The notes below the pieces were generated by a model. The model was given only the letters and a program-made list of their open reading frames with translations, had not been told where the DNA came from and searched no databases. Positions 17,746 through 25,683 of a stretch of 44,793 nucleotides of DNA are shown piece by piece (within the stretch, counting starts at the first letter, position 1; each line of letters starts with the position of its first letter). A program made the translations under genes and the position numbers. This stretch comes from Candidatus Firestoneibacteriota bacterium (GTDB lineage Bacteria > Oederibacteriota > D2-FULL-39-29). The stretch covers positions 1-44,793 of the forward strand of contig CAIYPD010000049.1 in the NCBI GenBank assembly GCA_903928075.1, given 5' to 3'.

Positions 17746-18957
17746 ATGGAAACGGAAGAGAAAAAAGGCAAGAGTATAATATTTTATATTTCTTTGATAG
17801 GTTTTTTCGGAATTTTCACCACTACGATATCAAAGAATCCCGTACTGCCTTATCTTGTTAACTCACTTGGCGCGGGTGACCAGATCCTGGGGCTTATTTC
17901 CGCGATTTCCCCTTTTGCGGGCATTGTTTTTTCTTTCCCTGTCGGGGTGCTGGCGGACAAAATAGGCAAGAGATTAATGCTCCTAATCGCGGCTTTTATC
18001 TTTCTTCTAGCGCCTTTGTTATACCTGCTGGTGACCAACGCCTGGTGGCTTATTCCGGTCAGGTTTTTCCACGGGATGGCCACGGCGATTTTAGGGCCGC
18101 TTGCCGCAACAATTATTGCCGGAGCCTATGACAGCAATAGAGGCGAAAAATTGGGGGTCTATTCTTCAGCAACTTTGATAGGCCGGACGCTTGCGCCTTT
18201 GGCCGGGGGCGCGCTGATTGCTTTCTTTGCGATGCACGGTGAACTCTTCAGTTACCGGATGGTCTATGTGGCGGCGTTTATAATGGCCATCCCCGTTGTT
18301 ATTGCCGCTTTTTTGGTTAAGACCGGGGACGCAGCGGTAAAAAAAAGTATCTCTCTTAGCGAATTCTTCATCAGTCTTAAATATATAATTGGCAATAAAA
18401 TGATACTGGCGACTGCGTTAGTTGATCTTTCGACCTATTTCTCTTTCGGAATTTTTGAAACCTTCGCGCCGGGTTATTTAAAAAGCGCCGGTTATAAACC
18501 GGAGATAGTGGGCCTGATATTTTCCCTGCAGATCTTATCCATAGCGCTTACTAAGCCCCTTTTTGGACGGCTCGCCGATAAAATAGACAAGCGGGTGCAA
18601 ATAGCGGCGGGGCTTCTTGTCCTCGGGCTTTCCGTGGCGGCTCTGCCTTTTGTGAGTTCCTTTGTTCTGGTCCTCGCTGTCAGCCTGTTATTTGGTCTGG
18701 CGATGTCTTTTTCCACCGTCGCAACGAGTGCTTATGTGGCGGATGTGGCTAAAAAAGAACAGCTGGGCGCTTCCATGGGCGCGCTCTCTTCTATCATGGA
18801 TGTGGGGCATTCGACCGGGCCGCTACTTGCCGGGACCGTCATAGTCGCTCTGCACTCTTCAAAGGCGGGTTTTCTTTCAGGTTTTGTTTTAACCCTGCTG
18901 GTGGTCCTCCTGTTTGTATATTTTGCGTATTCGAAAAAAATTGAACGCGCCAGGTAG
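17746..18957 (+). CDS. MFS transporter
   Basis: This 403-residue protein has 12 hydrophobic segments of the major facilitator superfamily. The cytoplasmic loop 2-3 motif is present as GVLADKIGKRLML, and the corresponding loop in the second half is FGRLADKIDKRVQ. The N-terminal half carries FFGIFTTTISKNPVLPYLVNSLGA, common in drug or sugar-efflux MFS of the DHA1 type. The substrate cannot be inferred from sequence. The ribosome site GGGAGAGGA precedes the ATG, and a poly-AT region upstream likely contains the promoter. The ADP-ribosylglycohydrolase gene follows after about 100 bases filled with a dispersed repeat. Confidence 0.9.
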   Translation: METEEKKGKSIIFYISLIGFFGIFTTTISKNPVLPYLVNSLGAGDQILGLISAISPFAGIVFSFPVGVLADKIGKRLMLLIAAFIFLLAPLLYLLVTNAWWLIPVRFFHGMATAILGPLAATIIAGAYDSNRGEKLGVYSSATLIGRTLAPLAGGALIAFFAMHGELFSYRMVYVAAFIMAIPVVIAAFLVKTGDAAVKKSISLSEFFISLKYIIGNKMILATALVDLSTYFSFGIFETFAPGYLKSAGYKPEIVGLIFSLQILSIALTKPLFGRLADKIDKRVQIAAGLLVLGLSVAALPFVSSFVLVLAVSLLFGLAMSFSTVATSAYVADVAKKEQLGASMGALSSIMDVGHSTGPLLAGTVIVALHSSKAGFLSGFVLTLLVVLLFVYFAYSKKIERAR

Positions 18958-18959
18958 GA

Positions 18960-19026
18960 GAAAAGTACAAAGTACAAGGCACAAAGTACGAAGTACAAAG
19001 CACAAGGTACGAAGTACAAAGTACAA
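18960..19026. repeat. ACAAAGTAC-type dispersed tandem repeat block
   Basis: Some seven degenerate units of 9-10 bases, such as GTACAAAGTAC, GGCACAAAGTACG and AAGTACAAAGCACAAGG, fill the space from the MFS stop to the leader of the next gene. Similar blocks lie at 9556-9594, 24289-24328 and 36389-36420. Confidence 0.75.
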
Positions 19027-19056
19027 TGGATAAGAAAGCTGATGAAAAGGAGAATT

Positions 19057-20601
19057 ATGAATAAAAAAATACAACTGAGTAAAAAAGAATACTATGACAA
19101 AATGTACGCGTGCTGGCTCGGGAAAAATATCGGCGGGACCCTGGGCGCGCCTTACGAGGTGAAAAAATATGTCAATGACCTTACCTTCTATCATCCGGTC
19201 CCGAACGGCTCGGCGCCTAATGATGACCTGGATCTCCAGCTTGTATGGCTTAAACTCCTTGAAGATAAAGCTACATTGCCCGAAGTCGAGGATTTTGCAA
19301 ATTATTGGCTTAAATACACAAGTTATTATCCCTGGGATGAATACGGCTTTTGCTCGAGAAATCTTGAAAGGGGTTTGCTGCCTCCGGTGTCAGGATGTTT
19401 TGAGAACTTCTTTATAGATAATATGGGCTCACCCATAAGAAGCGAAATCTGGGCCTGCTTGTTTCCGGCCAATCCTCAGGCGGCCGCGGTAATGGCCTGG
19501 AAAGATTCGTCACTGGATCATGCCGGCGGGGAAGGGACTTACGGTGAAATGTTCTGGGCCGCCGTCGAAAGCGCGGCTTTTGTGGAGTCCGACCCGGAAA
19601 TGCTTATTAAGATAGGGCTTGAGATGATACCCGCCTATAGCGAGATCTCCCGTGTCATAAGGGATGCGGTCTGGTGCTATAAAAATGGAGTAAGATGGGC
19701 CAACGCCAGGAACAAGATTGTAGAATGTTACGGAGGTAATCACGGTTGTCATGCGGTGCCCAATCACGGCTTTACTATATTGGGCTGGCTTTACGGAAAG
19801 GATTTTGGCGATAAATTATGCAAAGCCGTAAATTGCGGTTATGACTCTGATTGTACAGGCGCGACGCTGGGTTCTTTGCTCGGAATAATCGGAGGAAGAA
19901 AAGGCATACCCAAAAAATGGCTGGCACCTATCGGCGAGCAGATTGTGACACATCCTCTTACAGGGAAATGCGGTGCCCCGAAAACAATAAAGGAACTCTC
20001 CGGCCGGATGCTTAAAATGGCGGAGAAATTTGAAGCTTGTTCGTCAACTGCCGGCTTTGGAAATAAATCCGTGCTGTCGAAGGACTTAAGGTCACTGCTT
20101 TTCAAGAACGAAAAAGCCAGAAATATTCTCAAAATCGACCCGCTTTCAACAATAGTGGTCAGAGAGGGATTGACTATAACACTGCATTACAACGGCGACC
20201 CCGTAATACTCTCCGGGATACGAAAATCCCTGGAAGTGACTGTGAGTGCAAAGGGTGCACCGGTGCAGGCAAAGATAGAACTCAAAGCTCCGAAGGGCTG
20301 GCAGGTGGAGGGAGTAGATGTGGAAAAAACGGGCAGCCGGTCCTTTGAACTTCTGACGAAGAATGAGAAGGGCAGAAATATAATTACTGTTGCTGTTAAT
20401 TATCAGGGACAGGAAATTACCGTGAATTTTATGATATTTGGGATTCAAGAGGCGAAAGGCTTTGAACTTGGCAGGAATGTCCGGAGTTGCAAGAATTGCG
20501 GCAAGAGAATAGAAAAATGCGGATGTAAAAAGAGCAGAATACTTGATTTCGGAATTGTCGGTTTTGATACGAAGGATTTTCTGGATCATTTTTTTATGTA
20601 A
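19057..20601 (+). CDS. ADP-ribosylglycohydrolase family protein with C-terminal Cys motif
   Basis: This 514-residue protein has the DraG/ARH all-helical fold. Residues for the dinuclear metal site are visible in PNDDLDLQLVWLKLL and later in CGYDSDCTGATLGSLLGI, the expected Asp pairs. The family removes ADP-ribose from proteins, though many environmental members lack a proven substrate. A C-terminal region of about 140 residues is beta-rich and ends with SCKNCGKRIEKCGCKKS, four cysteines suggesting a small zinc site. The start ATG at 19057 follows AAGGAGA; the same leader precedes leuC. It probably acts in the cytoplasm. Confidence 0.87.
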   Translation: MNKKIQLSKKEYYDKMYACWLGKNIGGTLGAPYEVKKYVNDLTFYHPVPNGSAPNDDLDLQLVWLKLLEDKATLPEVEDFANYWLKYTSYYPWDEYGFCSRNLERGLLPPVSGCFENFFIDNMGSPIRSEIWACLFPANPQAAAVMAWKDSSLDHAGGEGTYGEMFWAAVESAAFVESDPEMLIKIGLEMIPAYSEISRVIRDAVWCYKNGVRWANARNKIVECYGGNHGCHAVPNHGFTILGWLYGKDFGDKLCKAVNCGYDSDCTGATLGSLLGIIGGRKGIPKKWLAPIGEQIVTHPLTGKCGAPKTIKELSGRMLKMAEKFEACSSTAGFGNKSVLSKDLRSLLFKNEKARNILKIDPLSTIVVREGLTITLHYNGDPVILSGIRKSLEVTVSAKGAPVQAKIELKAPKGWQVEGVDVEKTGSRSFELLTKNEKGRNIITVAVNYQGQEITVNFMIFGIQEAKGFELGRNVRSCKNCGKRIEKCGCKKSRILDFGIVGFDTKDFLDHFFM

Positions 20602-20688
20602 TTACCGTCGCGGAAAAATTAGCAGGAGCCGCGGCTTTAGAAAAACGGGGTGTTGATATATTTTCAGAAAAGGCTAACTGAGCCGCTT

Positions 20689-21456
20689 ATGAAAGAAAAA
20701 ATGGCAGTGAATAAAAAAGAACTTTTACAGAACCTGGCGGAGCTGGGTGTAGAAAACGGAGCCGTTCTTCTGGTGCATAGTTCGCTCAGTAAAATGGGCT
20801 TTGTAGAAGGCGGGGCCGATACTTTTATTGAAGCGCTCCTGGAAGCGGCAAAGCCGGACGGGACAATAATGGTCCCGACTTTAACCGGCAGTGAAAAACT
20901 AAATAAGGCCAACCCGCCCGTATTTGAGGCGCAAAATACCCCCTGCTGGACCGGAAAAATTCCGGAAACCTTCAGGTTAAGAAAGGACGCAAAAAGAAGC
21001 CTGCATCCCACGCATTCAGTTTCCGTTATTGGAAAACTTGCGGAATATTTTATTTTTGGGCACGAAGATTCCCCCACCCCCTGCGGAAAAACCAGTCCTT
21101 ACGGGAAACTGACAGAAAAGAACGGCCGGATTCTTTTTGTAGGCACGGGTCTTGCCTGCTGTACTTACTTTCATACTCTGGAAGAAATTGCAGGCTCACC
21201 CTACCACCTCCAGCCGGAAAAAGTAAGAGCGCGGATCCTTACAAAAAATGGCGAAATAACAAGGGAGCTTTTTATCCACAAATACGGCACGAAAGTGTAT
21301 TTTGAAAAAGTTGAACCGCTTTTAACCGCAAAAGGCGCGCTTAAAAAAGGGAAGCTCGGAGAGGCGGATGCAATGCTTCTGGACACAAAGAAGACTGCTG
21401 GAATATTACTACCGCTTCTTGAGAAAGACGGGCTTTTTTTTACAAGAAATGATTAA
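20689..21456 (+). CDS. AAC(3)-family N-acetyltransferase (aminoglycoside acetyltransferase fold)
   Basis: This 255-residue protein shows the Antibiotic_NAT (AAC(3)/YokD) fold. Signature segments are VLLVHSSLSKMGFVEGGADT, DGTIMVPTLTG, LHPTHSVSVIGKLAEY, and SPYGKLTEKNGRILFVGTG with HTLEEIAG. The HPTHSV motif is the family's conserved His region. Members acetylate amino groups of aminoglycosides or of unknown amines using acetyl-CoA, and most chromosomal ones are not resistance genes. The start is uncertain: ATG at 20689 or ATG at 20701, or GTG at 20650. It is 87 bases after the ADP-ribosylglycohydrolase gene, perhaps in one transcript. Confidence 0.87.
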   Translation: MKEKMAVNKKELLQNLAELGVENGAVLLVHSSLSKMGFVEGGADTFIEALLEAAKPDGTIMVPTLTGSEKLNKANPPVFEAQNTPCWTGKIPETFRLRKDAKRSLHPTHSVSVIGKLAEYFIFGHEDSPTPCGKTSPYGKLTEKNGRILFVGTGLACCTYFHTLEEIAGSPYHLQPEKVRARILTKNGEITRELFIHKYGTKVYFEKVEPLLTAKGALKKGKLGEADAMLLDTKKTAGILLPLLEKDGLFFTRND

Positions 21457-21480
21457 AAAATCAGGATAATTACCGGTATT

Positions 21481-21554
21481 TGGTTGCCGGGGAAGGAATC
21501 GAACCTCCATAAGATGGTTCAGAACCAGCTGTCCTACCATTAAACGACCCGGCA
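21481..21554 (-). tRNA. tRNA-Gln (anticodon CTG)
   Basis: Read on the minus strand this folds as a complete cloverleaf. The acceptor stem TGCCGGG pairs with CCCGGCA, followed by discriminator A and an encoded CCA. The D-arm has a 3-bp stem, and the anticodon loop is TTCTGAA with anticodon CTG (codon CAG, Gln). The T-arm GGAGG/TTCGATT/CCTTC is intact. One C-T mismatch is seen in the anticodon stem. The 3' end faces the acetyltransferase gene. Confidence 0.92.
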
Positions 21555-21644
21555 ACGCTCGGCCACTTTTACAAACCGGTAGAGAGAGATTGTACCATAA
21601 GTCATTTTGAAAATCCAATAAAATTGGCATTTAATGACAGGTTT

Positions 21645-21889
21645 TTAAGGTTCGTAAAGTTTGTAAGGTTTGTAAGGTCTAAAATCGTGGAAGGATATTG
21701 GAATAGGTCTGTAAAAGTCCGTAAAGGTCCATAAAAGTCTATAAAGTCTAAAATCGTTGAAGGATATTTAATTTTTAAGATTGTGTATCTGTGCCATCTA
21801 TTTTTTATCCATGCCCGCCGATCTCTTTGGAGGGTGTGACATCAGCTGCGCTTTTAGCAGCGTAAGGTCTAAAATCGTTGTGGGATATT
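21645..21889. repeat. GTAAAGGT/TATAAAGTC-type repeat with three copies of a 26-base unit
   Basis: Three direct copies of a 26-base unit, beginning AAGGTCTAAAATCGT and ending GGATATT, occur at 21674-21699, 21743-21768 and 21864-21889. Between them run degenerate units such as GTAAAAGTCCGTAAAGG. Related sequence is at 37713-37755 and 41819-41938. This is part of the 511-base gene-free gap between the tRNA and nadB. Confidence 0.7.
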
Positions 21890-22000
21890 GTTTGAGTGGG
21901 TGAAAGATTTTTATCAGGAATTAGCAATTGTTCTTCATATATCTTTGTCATCTCTTTACCTATCTGTGCCATCATCCTGATCCGTGCTGATTTCCAGGTA
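21780..22000. repeat. TATCTGTGCCAT-type dispersed repeat in the gap before nadB
   Basis: Phrases such as GTGTATCTGTGCCATC and CCTATCTGTGCCATC recur, together with GATCCGTGCTGATTTCC. A similar phrase series sits at about 31905-31975 upstream of ilvC. No coding potential is seen here. Confidence 0.5.
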
Positions 22001-22065
22001 GAGATATAATTTGGTTTGTGTTATAAGAGTGAAGAGATAGAAATAGAGCAAGGAAGGATCAGGCT

Positions 22066-23682
22066 ATGAAAGAAAAGCTTTTTAAGACAGAATGTGCTGT
22101 CATTGGCGGGGGTTTTGCGGGGCTTTCGGCGGCGCTGGAACTGGCGGACGCGGGGAAGAAAGTTGATATTTTTGTCAAATGCGGCCTGGACCAGGACTGT
22201 AACAGTTATCTTGTGGCGGGCGGGCTGGCGGCAGTGCCTGAAGGGGCCGGAGATTCCCACGCCCTGCATGTAAGGGATACGCTCAAAGCCGGGAAATATT
22301 TAAATGACCGGGAAGTGGTCAAATATTGCGTGGAGCATTTTTACCCGGATGTTATTCAGTGGCTGGTCAAAAAGGGCGTGCATTTTGACGGCGAACTGCA
22401 CATGGAAGGCGGCCATTCCAAAAACAGGATATTTCATGTCTCGGATACCACGGGCGCTGCTATTATGGAAGTGCTTAACCGGCTGGTAAAAGAACACCGC
22501 AATATTTGCGTTCATGAAAATCATATGGCCCTGGACCTTATCACCAGAAAAAAAATGGGCCTGCTCTCAGGCCGGGACCGGGTGCTCGGGTTTTATGTGC
22601 TGGATACGCAGACCGGCGCGGTTAATACTGTTTCGGCAAATAGTGTCTTCCTCTGCACCGGCGGATTGGGGAAGGTTTTTACTTACACCAGTAATCCGGA
22701 TATTGCCACCGGTGACGGATTTGCCATGTGCTACCGTGCGGGTATGACGCTTATTAATATGGAGTTCATCCAGTTCCACCCCACCGTCTTTTACGATCCC
22801 TCTGCGCCCAATGAATTTTCAAGAAGATTTCTCCTCACCGAAGCTTTAAGGGGTGCCGGTGCTTTTATTAAACTGGAAAAAAACGGCAAAGAGGATTTTG
22901 TTAAAAAGTATGATAAGCAGGGTTCGGGTTCTACCCGGGATGTCGTTACCAAAGCCGAAGATATAGAGATGCGGCGGCTGGGCCTGAATAATGTCTGGCT
23001 GGACTGCACAAAAATCGGCAGGGAAAAACTGATAAGGGAGTTCAACAACTCTTATGAGTTCTGCCTGGAGAAAGGGATAGATATTTCTAAAAATCCGATA
23101 CCCGTGGTCTACGCGGAGCATTACAGCAATGGCGGAGTTTTCTCCGGAAGACACGGCGAAACCGAAATCCCGGGCTGTTATGTTATCGGTGAAACCTCCT
23201 ATACCGGACTCCACGGCGCGACCCGACTCGCGAGTAATTCCGCTCCCGAATGCATCCTTTTTGGCCGGCTGGCTGCTTTACACTATGTAAAAAATAACGG
23301 CCGGATTCAGTTTGAAGAGATACCTCTCTGGATACCAGGAAGGGCCACCAAAATAAAAGACCTGGCAACGATAAGCTATTACTGGGATATGGTGAGGCGC
23401 ACCATGACTTCGCTTTGCGGTATTTCCAGAAACGAAGCCAGACTTACGGCGGCTAAGCATGTGCTGGCGGAACTTAGTAAAAATATCAAGGAATACTACT
23501 GGAATTATTCGGTCACGAAGAACTTTCTTGAGGTGAGGAATATTGCGGCGGTTGCCTCCATTATTGTGGAAAGCGCGCTTTCAAGAAAAGAAAGCCGGGC
23601 CTGTCATTTTCGCGAAGACTTTCCGCGGGAAGATGAGCAGTTTAAAAAAGTTACAGCCATAAAGAAAAAGAAGTATATTTAA
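22066..23682 (+). CDS. nadB: L-aspartate oxidase (quinolinate synthesis, NAD de novo)
   Basis: This 538-residue flavoprotein matches NadB, the succinate-dehydrogenase-like enzyme that oxidises L-aspartate to iminoaspartate for NAD synthesis. Motifs: FAD fold CAVIGGGFAGLSAAL (residues 10-24), SYLVAGGLAAV, FIQFHPTVFY with the substrate region, FLLTEALRGAG, GVFSGRHGETEIPGCYVIGE, and the C-terminal FAD clamp GLHGATRLASNSAPECILFG. Length fits NadB rather than the larger SdhA. nadA and nadC are not adjacent, so the rest of the pathway must be elsewhere. Alternatively it could be a fumarate reductase-like paralogue, but the motif order favours NadB. The ribosome site AAGGAAGGA precedes the start. 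Confidence 0.88.
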   Translation: MKEKLFKTECAVIGGGFAGLSAALELADAGKKVDIFVKCGLDQDCNSYLVAGGLAAVPEGAGDSHALHVRDTLKAGKYLNDREVVKYCVEHFYPDVIQWLVKKGVHFDGELHMEGGHSKNRIFHVSDTTGAAIMEVLNRLVKEHRNICVHENHMALDLITRKKMGLLSGRDRVLGFYVLDTQTGAVNTVSANSVFLCTGGLGKVFTYTSNPDIATGDGFAMCYRAGMTLINMEFIQFHPTVFYDPSAPNEFSRRFLLTEALRGAGAFIKLEKNGKEDFVKKYDKQGSGSTRDVVTKAEDIEMRRLGLNNVWLDCTKIGREKLIREFNNSYEFCLEKGIDISKNPIPVVYAEHYSNGGVFSGRHGETEIPGCYVIGETSYTGLHGATRLASNSAPECILFGRLAALHYVKNNGRIQFEEIPLWIPGRATKIKDLATISYYWDMVRRTMTSLCGISRNEARLTAAKHVLAELSKNIKEYYWNYSVTKNFLEVRNIAAVASIIVESALSRKESRACHFREDFPREDEQFKKVTAIKKKKYI

Positions 23683-23704
23683 AATATTATCCGGAGCTAA
23701 AAAA

Positions 23705-24286
23705 ATGGAAAGAATGGAATATTTTTCACGGTACTTTAAGGGTTGTAAAAAGGTTCTGGATGTCGGCTGCGGGACCGGGCCTTTTCTGGAAATTATGCAG
23801 AAACAAGGGATACCTGCTCTGGGGGTGGATATCGGTGAGGAACCGGTAAAAGCCTGCGTGGAGAAGGGACTCGCAGCGGTTTGCGCGGACGCGTTTGTCT
23901 TTTTGACCGGCAAAGATAATTTATACGACGGAGTTATGATAAGTAATTTGGTTGAACACCTTGAGCCGAAGCAGGTTAAGGACCTTTTAGAGAAGTGCTT
24001 CAGGTCTTTAAAGAAAGACGGGATAATCCTGGCCGCTCTGCCGGATCCGAAAAACATAAAGGATGTGCTGGGGGATTTCTGGGAGGATACTACGCATGTA
24101 AGGATGTATCCCGTGAGTGTTTTAAATAAGATGTTCATCGCCGCCGGTTTTAAGGTGGAAAAAATAGTCGAAAAGAAAATTGAGTATCCGAAACTTTTGT
24201 GGAAACTAAGAGACGCTTTCAGGAATATGCTGGTCGGACCCTACTGGGGCCGGTCGGAGATATATGTCGTAGCGAGAAAGAGATAA
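23705..24286 (+). CDS. Class I SAM-dependent methyltransferase
   Basis: This 193-residue protein carries the SAM-binding motif I VLDVGCGTGPFLEIM and, on the following strand, ALGVDIGEEPVKACVEKG with the acidic residue that binds the ribose. Motif post-I is followed by DGVMISNLVEHLEP, typical of Methyltransf_11/UbiE-like small-molecule enzymes. The substrate is not identifiable. It starts 22 bases after nadB and may be in the same transcript; a related role in NAD synthesis is not implied. Confidence 0.87.
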   Translation: MERMEYFSRYFKGCKKVLDVGCGTGPFLEIMQKQGIPALGVDIGEEPVKACVEKGLAAVCADAFVFLTGKDNLYDGVMISNLVEHLEPKQVKDLLEKCFRSLKKDGIILAALPDPKNIKDVLGDFWEDTTHVRMYPVSVLNKMFIAAGFKVEKIVEKKIEYPKLLWKLRDAFRNMLVGPYWGRSEIYVVARKR

Positions 24287-24288
24287 AA

Positions 24289-24328
24289 AAAGTACAAAGT
24301 ACGAAGTACCAGGCACAAGGAACAAGGG
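24289..24328. repeat. ACAAAGTAC-type dispersed repeat block
   Basis: Directly after the methyltransferase stop codon, units such as AGTACAAAGTACGAAGTACC and CACAAGGAACAAGG appear. This resembles the blocks after three other stop codons in the window. Confidence 0.65.
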
Positions 24329-24395
24329 AGAGCAAGACGACAGTCCTCCTGAGGCGGGCTGCTTCGCAGGATAAGATAAAAAGGGGGAGGGCGGG

Positions 24396-24548
24396 ATGGG
24401 GTGTAAAAAAGACGAAAATGAAAAAAGTTGTGCTTGTAAGGATACGGACTGTGAGAGACATGGGATTTGTTGTGACTGTGTGCGGTACCATAGAAAAGCG
24501 GGGAATTTGCCGAAGTGCTTGAGAAAAAATACGGCGGACGGAAAATAA
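24396..24548 (+). CDS. Cys-rich 50-residue protein of unknown function
   Basis: This small gene runs from ATG 24396 to TAA 24548. The product has eight cysteines in 50 residues, in the order Cys3, Cys12, Cys14, Cys19, Cys25, Cys26, Cys28 and Cys41. The core reads CACKDTDCERHGICCDCV, then RYHRKAGNLPKCLR. This C-x-C...CxRHGxCCxC...HR..G.LP.C pattern is familiar from small proteins in anaerobic bacteria, and I read it as a probable zinc or metal-binding module. The purine-rich GGGGGAGGG just upstream is a strong ribosome site. It lies between the methyltransferase and the SGNH hydrolase. No function is claimed. Confidence 0.75.
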   Translation: MGCKKDENEKSCACKDTDCERHGICCDCVRYHRKAGNLPKCLRKNTADGK

Positions 24549-24699
24549 ATTTGCAAAAACAAATAATAATTTTCAGCGGTTTGTAAAAATACCTGTGAAG
24601 AGAAAAATAAAAAACCTGCATCTTAAAATAAACGCCACCCGGGGAAGCAGGGAAACCGGAATTTTCGGGATTTATTTAAGATAGTATTTTTCAAGCAGC

Positions 24700-24766
24700 C
24701 GGCACGAGTCTTGCGAAATCAAGTGATCTACCCTGCGATTCCGGAGAAAGGTTGGGTAGGGGAAAA
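24700..24766 (+). other. Short sequence resembling a fragment of 23S rRNA
   Basis: The stretch GCGAAATCAAGTGATCTACC, then after 20 bases GGTTGGGTA, parallels a conserved region near position 700-760 of bacterial 23S rRNA, with a spacing of 19 against 17 bases from memory. The flanks show no such match. It lies in the 218-base gap before the SGNH hydrolase start. It may be a decayed rRNA fragment or chance; I only note it. Confidence 0.2.
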
Positions 24767-25597
24767 ATGAAAAGACAAAATATAGCAATGTTAATACTCT
24801 TTGTTTTGTTGAACAGTCTCTTGTTTGCAGAGACAGCTAAACCGTTGAAAATACTTTTTATTGGGAATAGTTTTACTTTTCATCATAATATTCCCGATCT
24901 GGTCGAACAAATCGCTTATTATAAATTCAAAAAAGTGCAAATTGACGAATATGTCCCCGGAAGCACTGCTTTTAGAGACCACTATAAGAGCAAAGAATGT
25001 TTAAATATGATCAGGAATAATAAATATGATGTTGTGGTTCTGCAAAGTTCCAGTTTTGAACCGGTAAGCAACCCGGAACAGTTAATAACCTATGGTAAAA
25101 AACTCCAGGAAGAAATAAAAAAATCCGGCGCCAGGACTGTATTTTTCATGACATGGGAATACCGCGGGATGGCGGAATGGATAACAGAAACAAAAGATGA
25201 GAAATTAATTAAAATGGCGGAAAAAGAGATTCCGGCAATGTATTCCAAAGTAAGAGATGTATATATTAACCTTGCGAAGGAAACTTCCTCGGAAATAGCT
25301 CCGGTAGGCATGGCCTGGAATATGATAAGGAAAGAAATTCCCGACCTGATGCTATACGAGAGTGATAATTCTCATCCTTCTGAAAAAGGTTCCTTCCTTA
25401 GCGCAATCGTTCTTTACTCTGTTATTTTCCAGGATGAGCCGAAAAACATGCCTGCATCTCTTTACCCGTATAAGAGAGAAAAGGAACAACAAGCAAAGAG
25501 TTACCTTATTAAACTTGACTACAGCGAAAAAATTAAAATGGAACAGATTGCGGCAAAAGCCATTACCGAAGCGAAAAAACTAATTGCCGGGAAATGA
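24767..25597 (+). CDS. Exported SGNH-like hydrolase
   Basis: This 276-residue protein starts with a signal peptide (MKRQNIAMLILFVLLNSLLFA). Residues after it match the SGNH/GDSL hydrolase family of the DUF4886 type: ILFIGNSFTFHHNIP holds the Ser nucleophile block, the oxyanion Gly is near EYVPGSTAF, VVLQSSSFEP provides the Asn-like position, and DNSHPSEKGSFL supplies the Asp/His pair. It would act on an ester in the periplasm or outside. The ATG at 24767 follows AGGGGAAAA; a TTG upstream at 24752 is in frame but less likely. It is followed by the exported beta-helix protein after 86 bases, suggesting joint action on polysaccharide. Confidence 0.87.
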   Translation: MKRQNIAMLILFVLLNSLLFAETAKPLKILFIGNSFTFHHNIPDLVEQIAYYKFKKVQIDEYVPGSTAFRDHYKSKECLNMIRNNKYDVVVLQSSSFEPVSNPEQLITYGKKLQEEIKKSGARTVFFMTWEYRGMAEWITETKDEKLIKMAEKEIPAMYSKVRDVYINLAKETSSEIAPVGMAWNMIRKEIPDLMLYESDNSHPSEKGSFLSAIVLYSVIFQDEPKNMPASLYPYKREKEQQAKSYLIKLDYSEKIKMEQIAAKAITEAKKLIAGK

Positions 25598-25683
25598 TAT
25601 ATTACTGTCTATAAAAAGTAACCGATAAAAAACTTGGAAATTTTAGTTGAAGTGCAACTGTAAATATTATTCAGGGGGAAAAA

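Noticed and set aside
24199-24522. Plus-strand frame overlapping the methyltransferase end and the Cys-rich gene
   Set aside because: It uses another frame through two better-supported genes and through a repeat block; no motif is seen.
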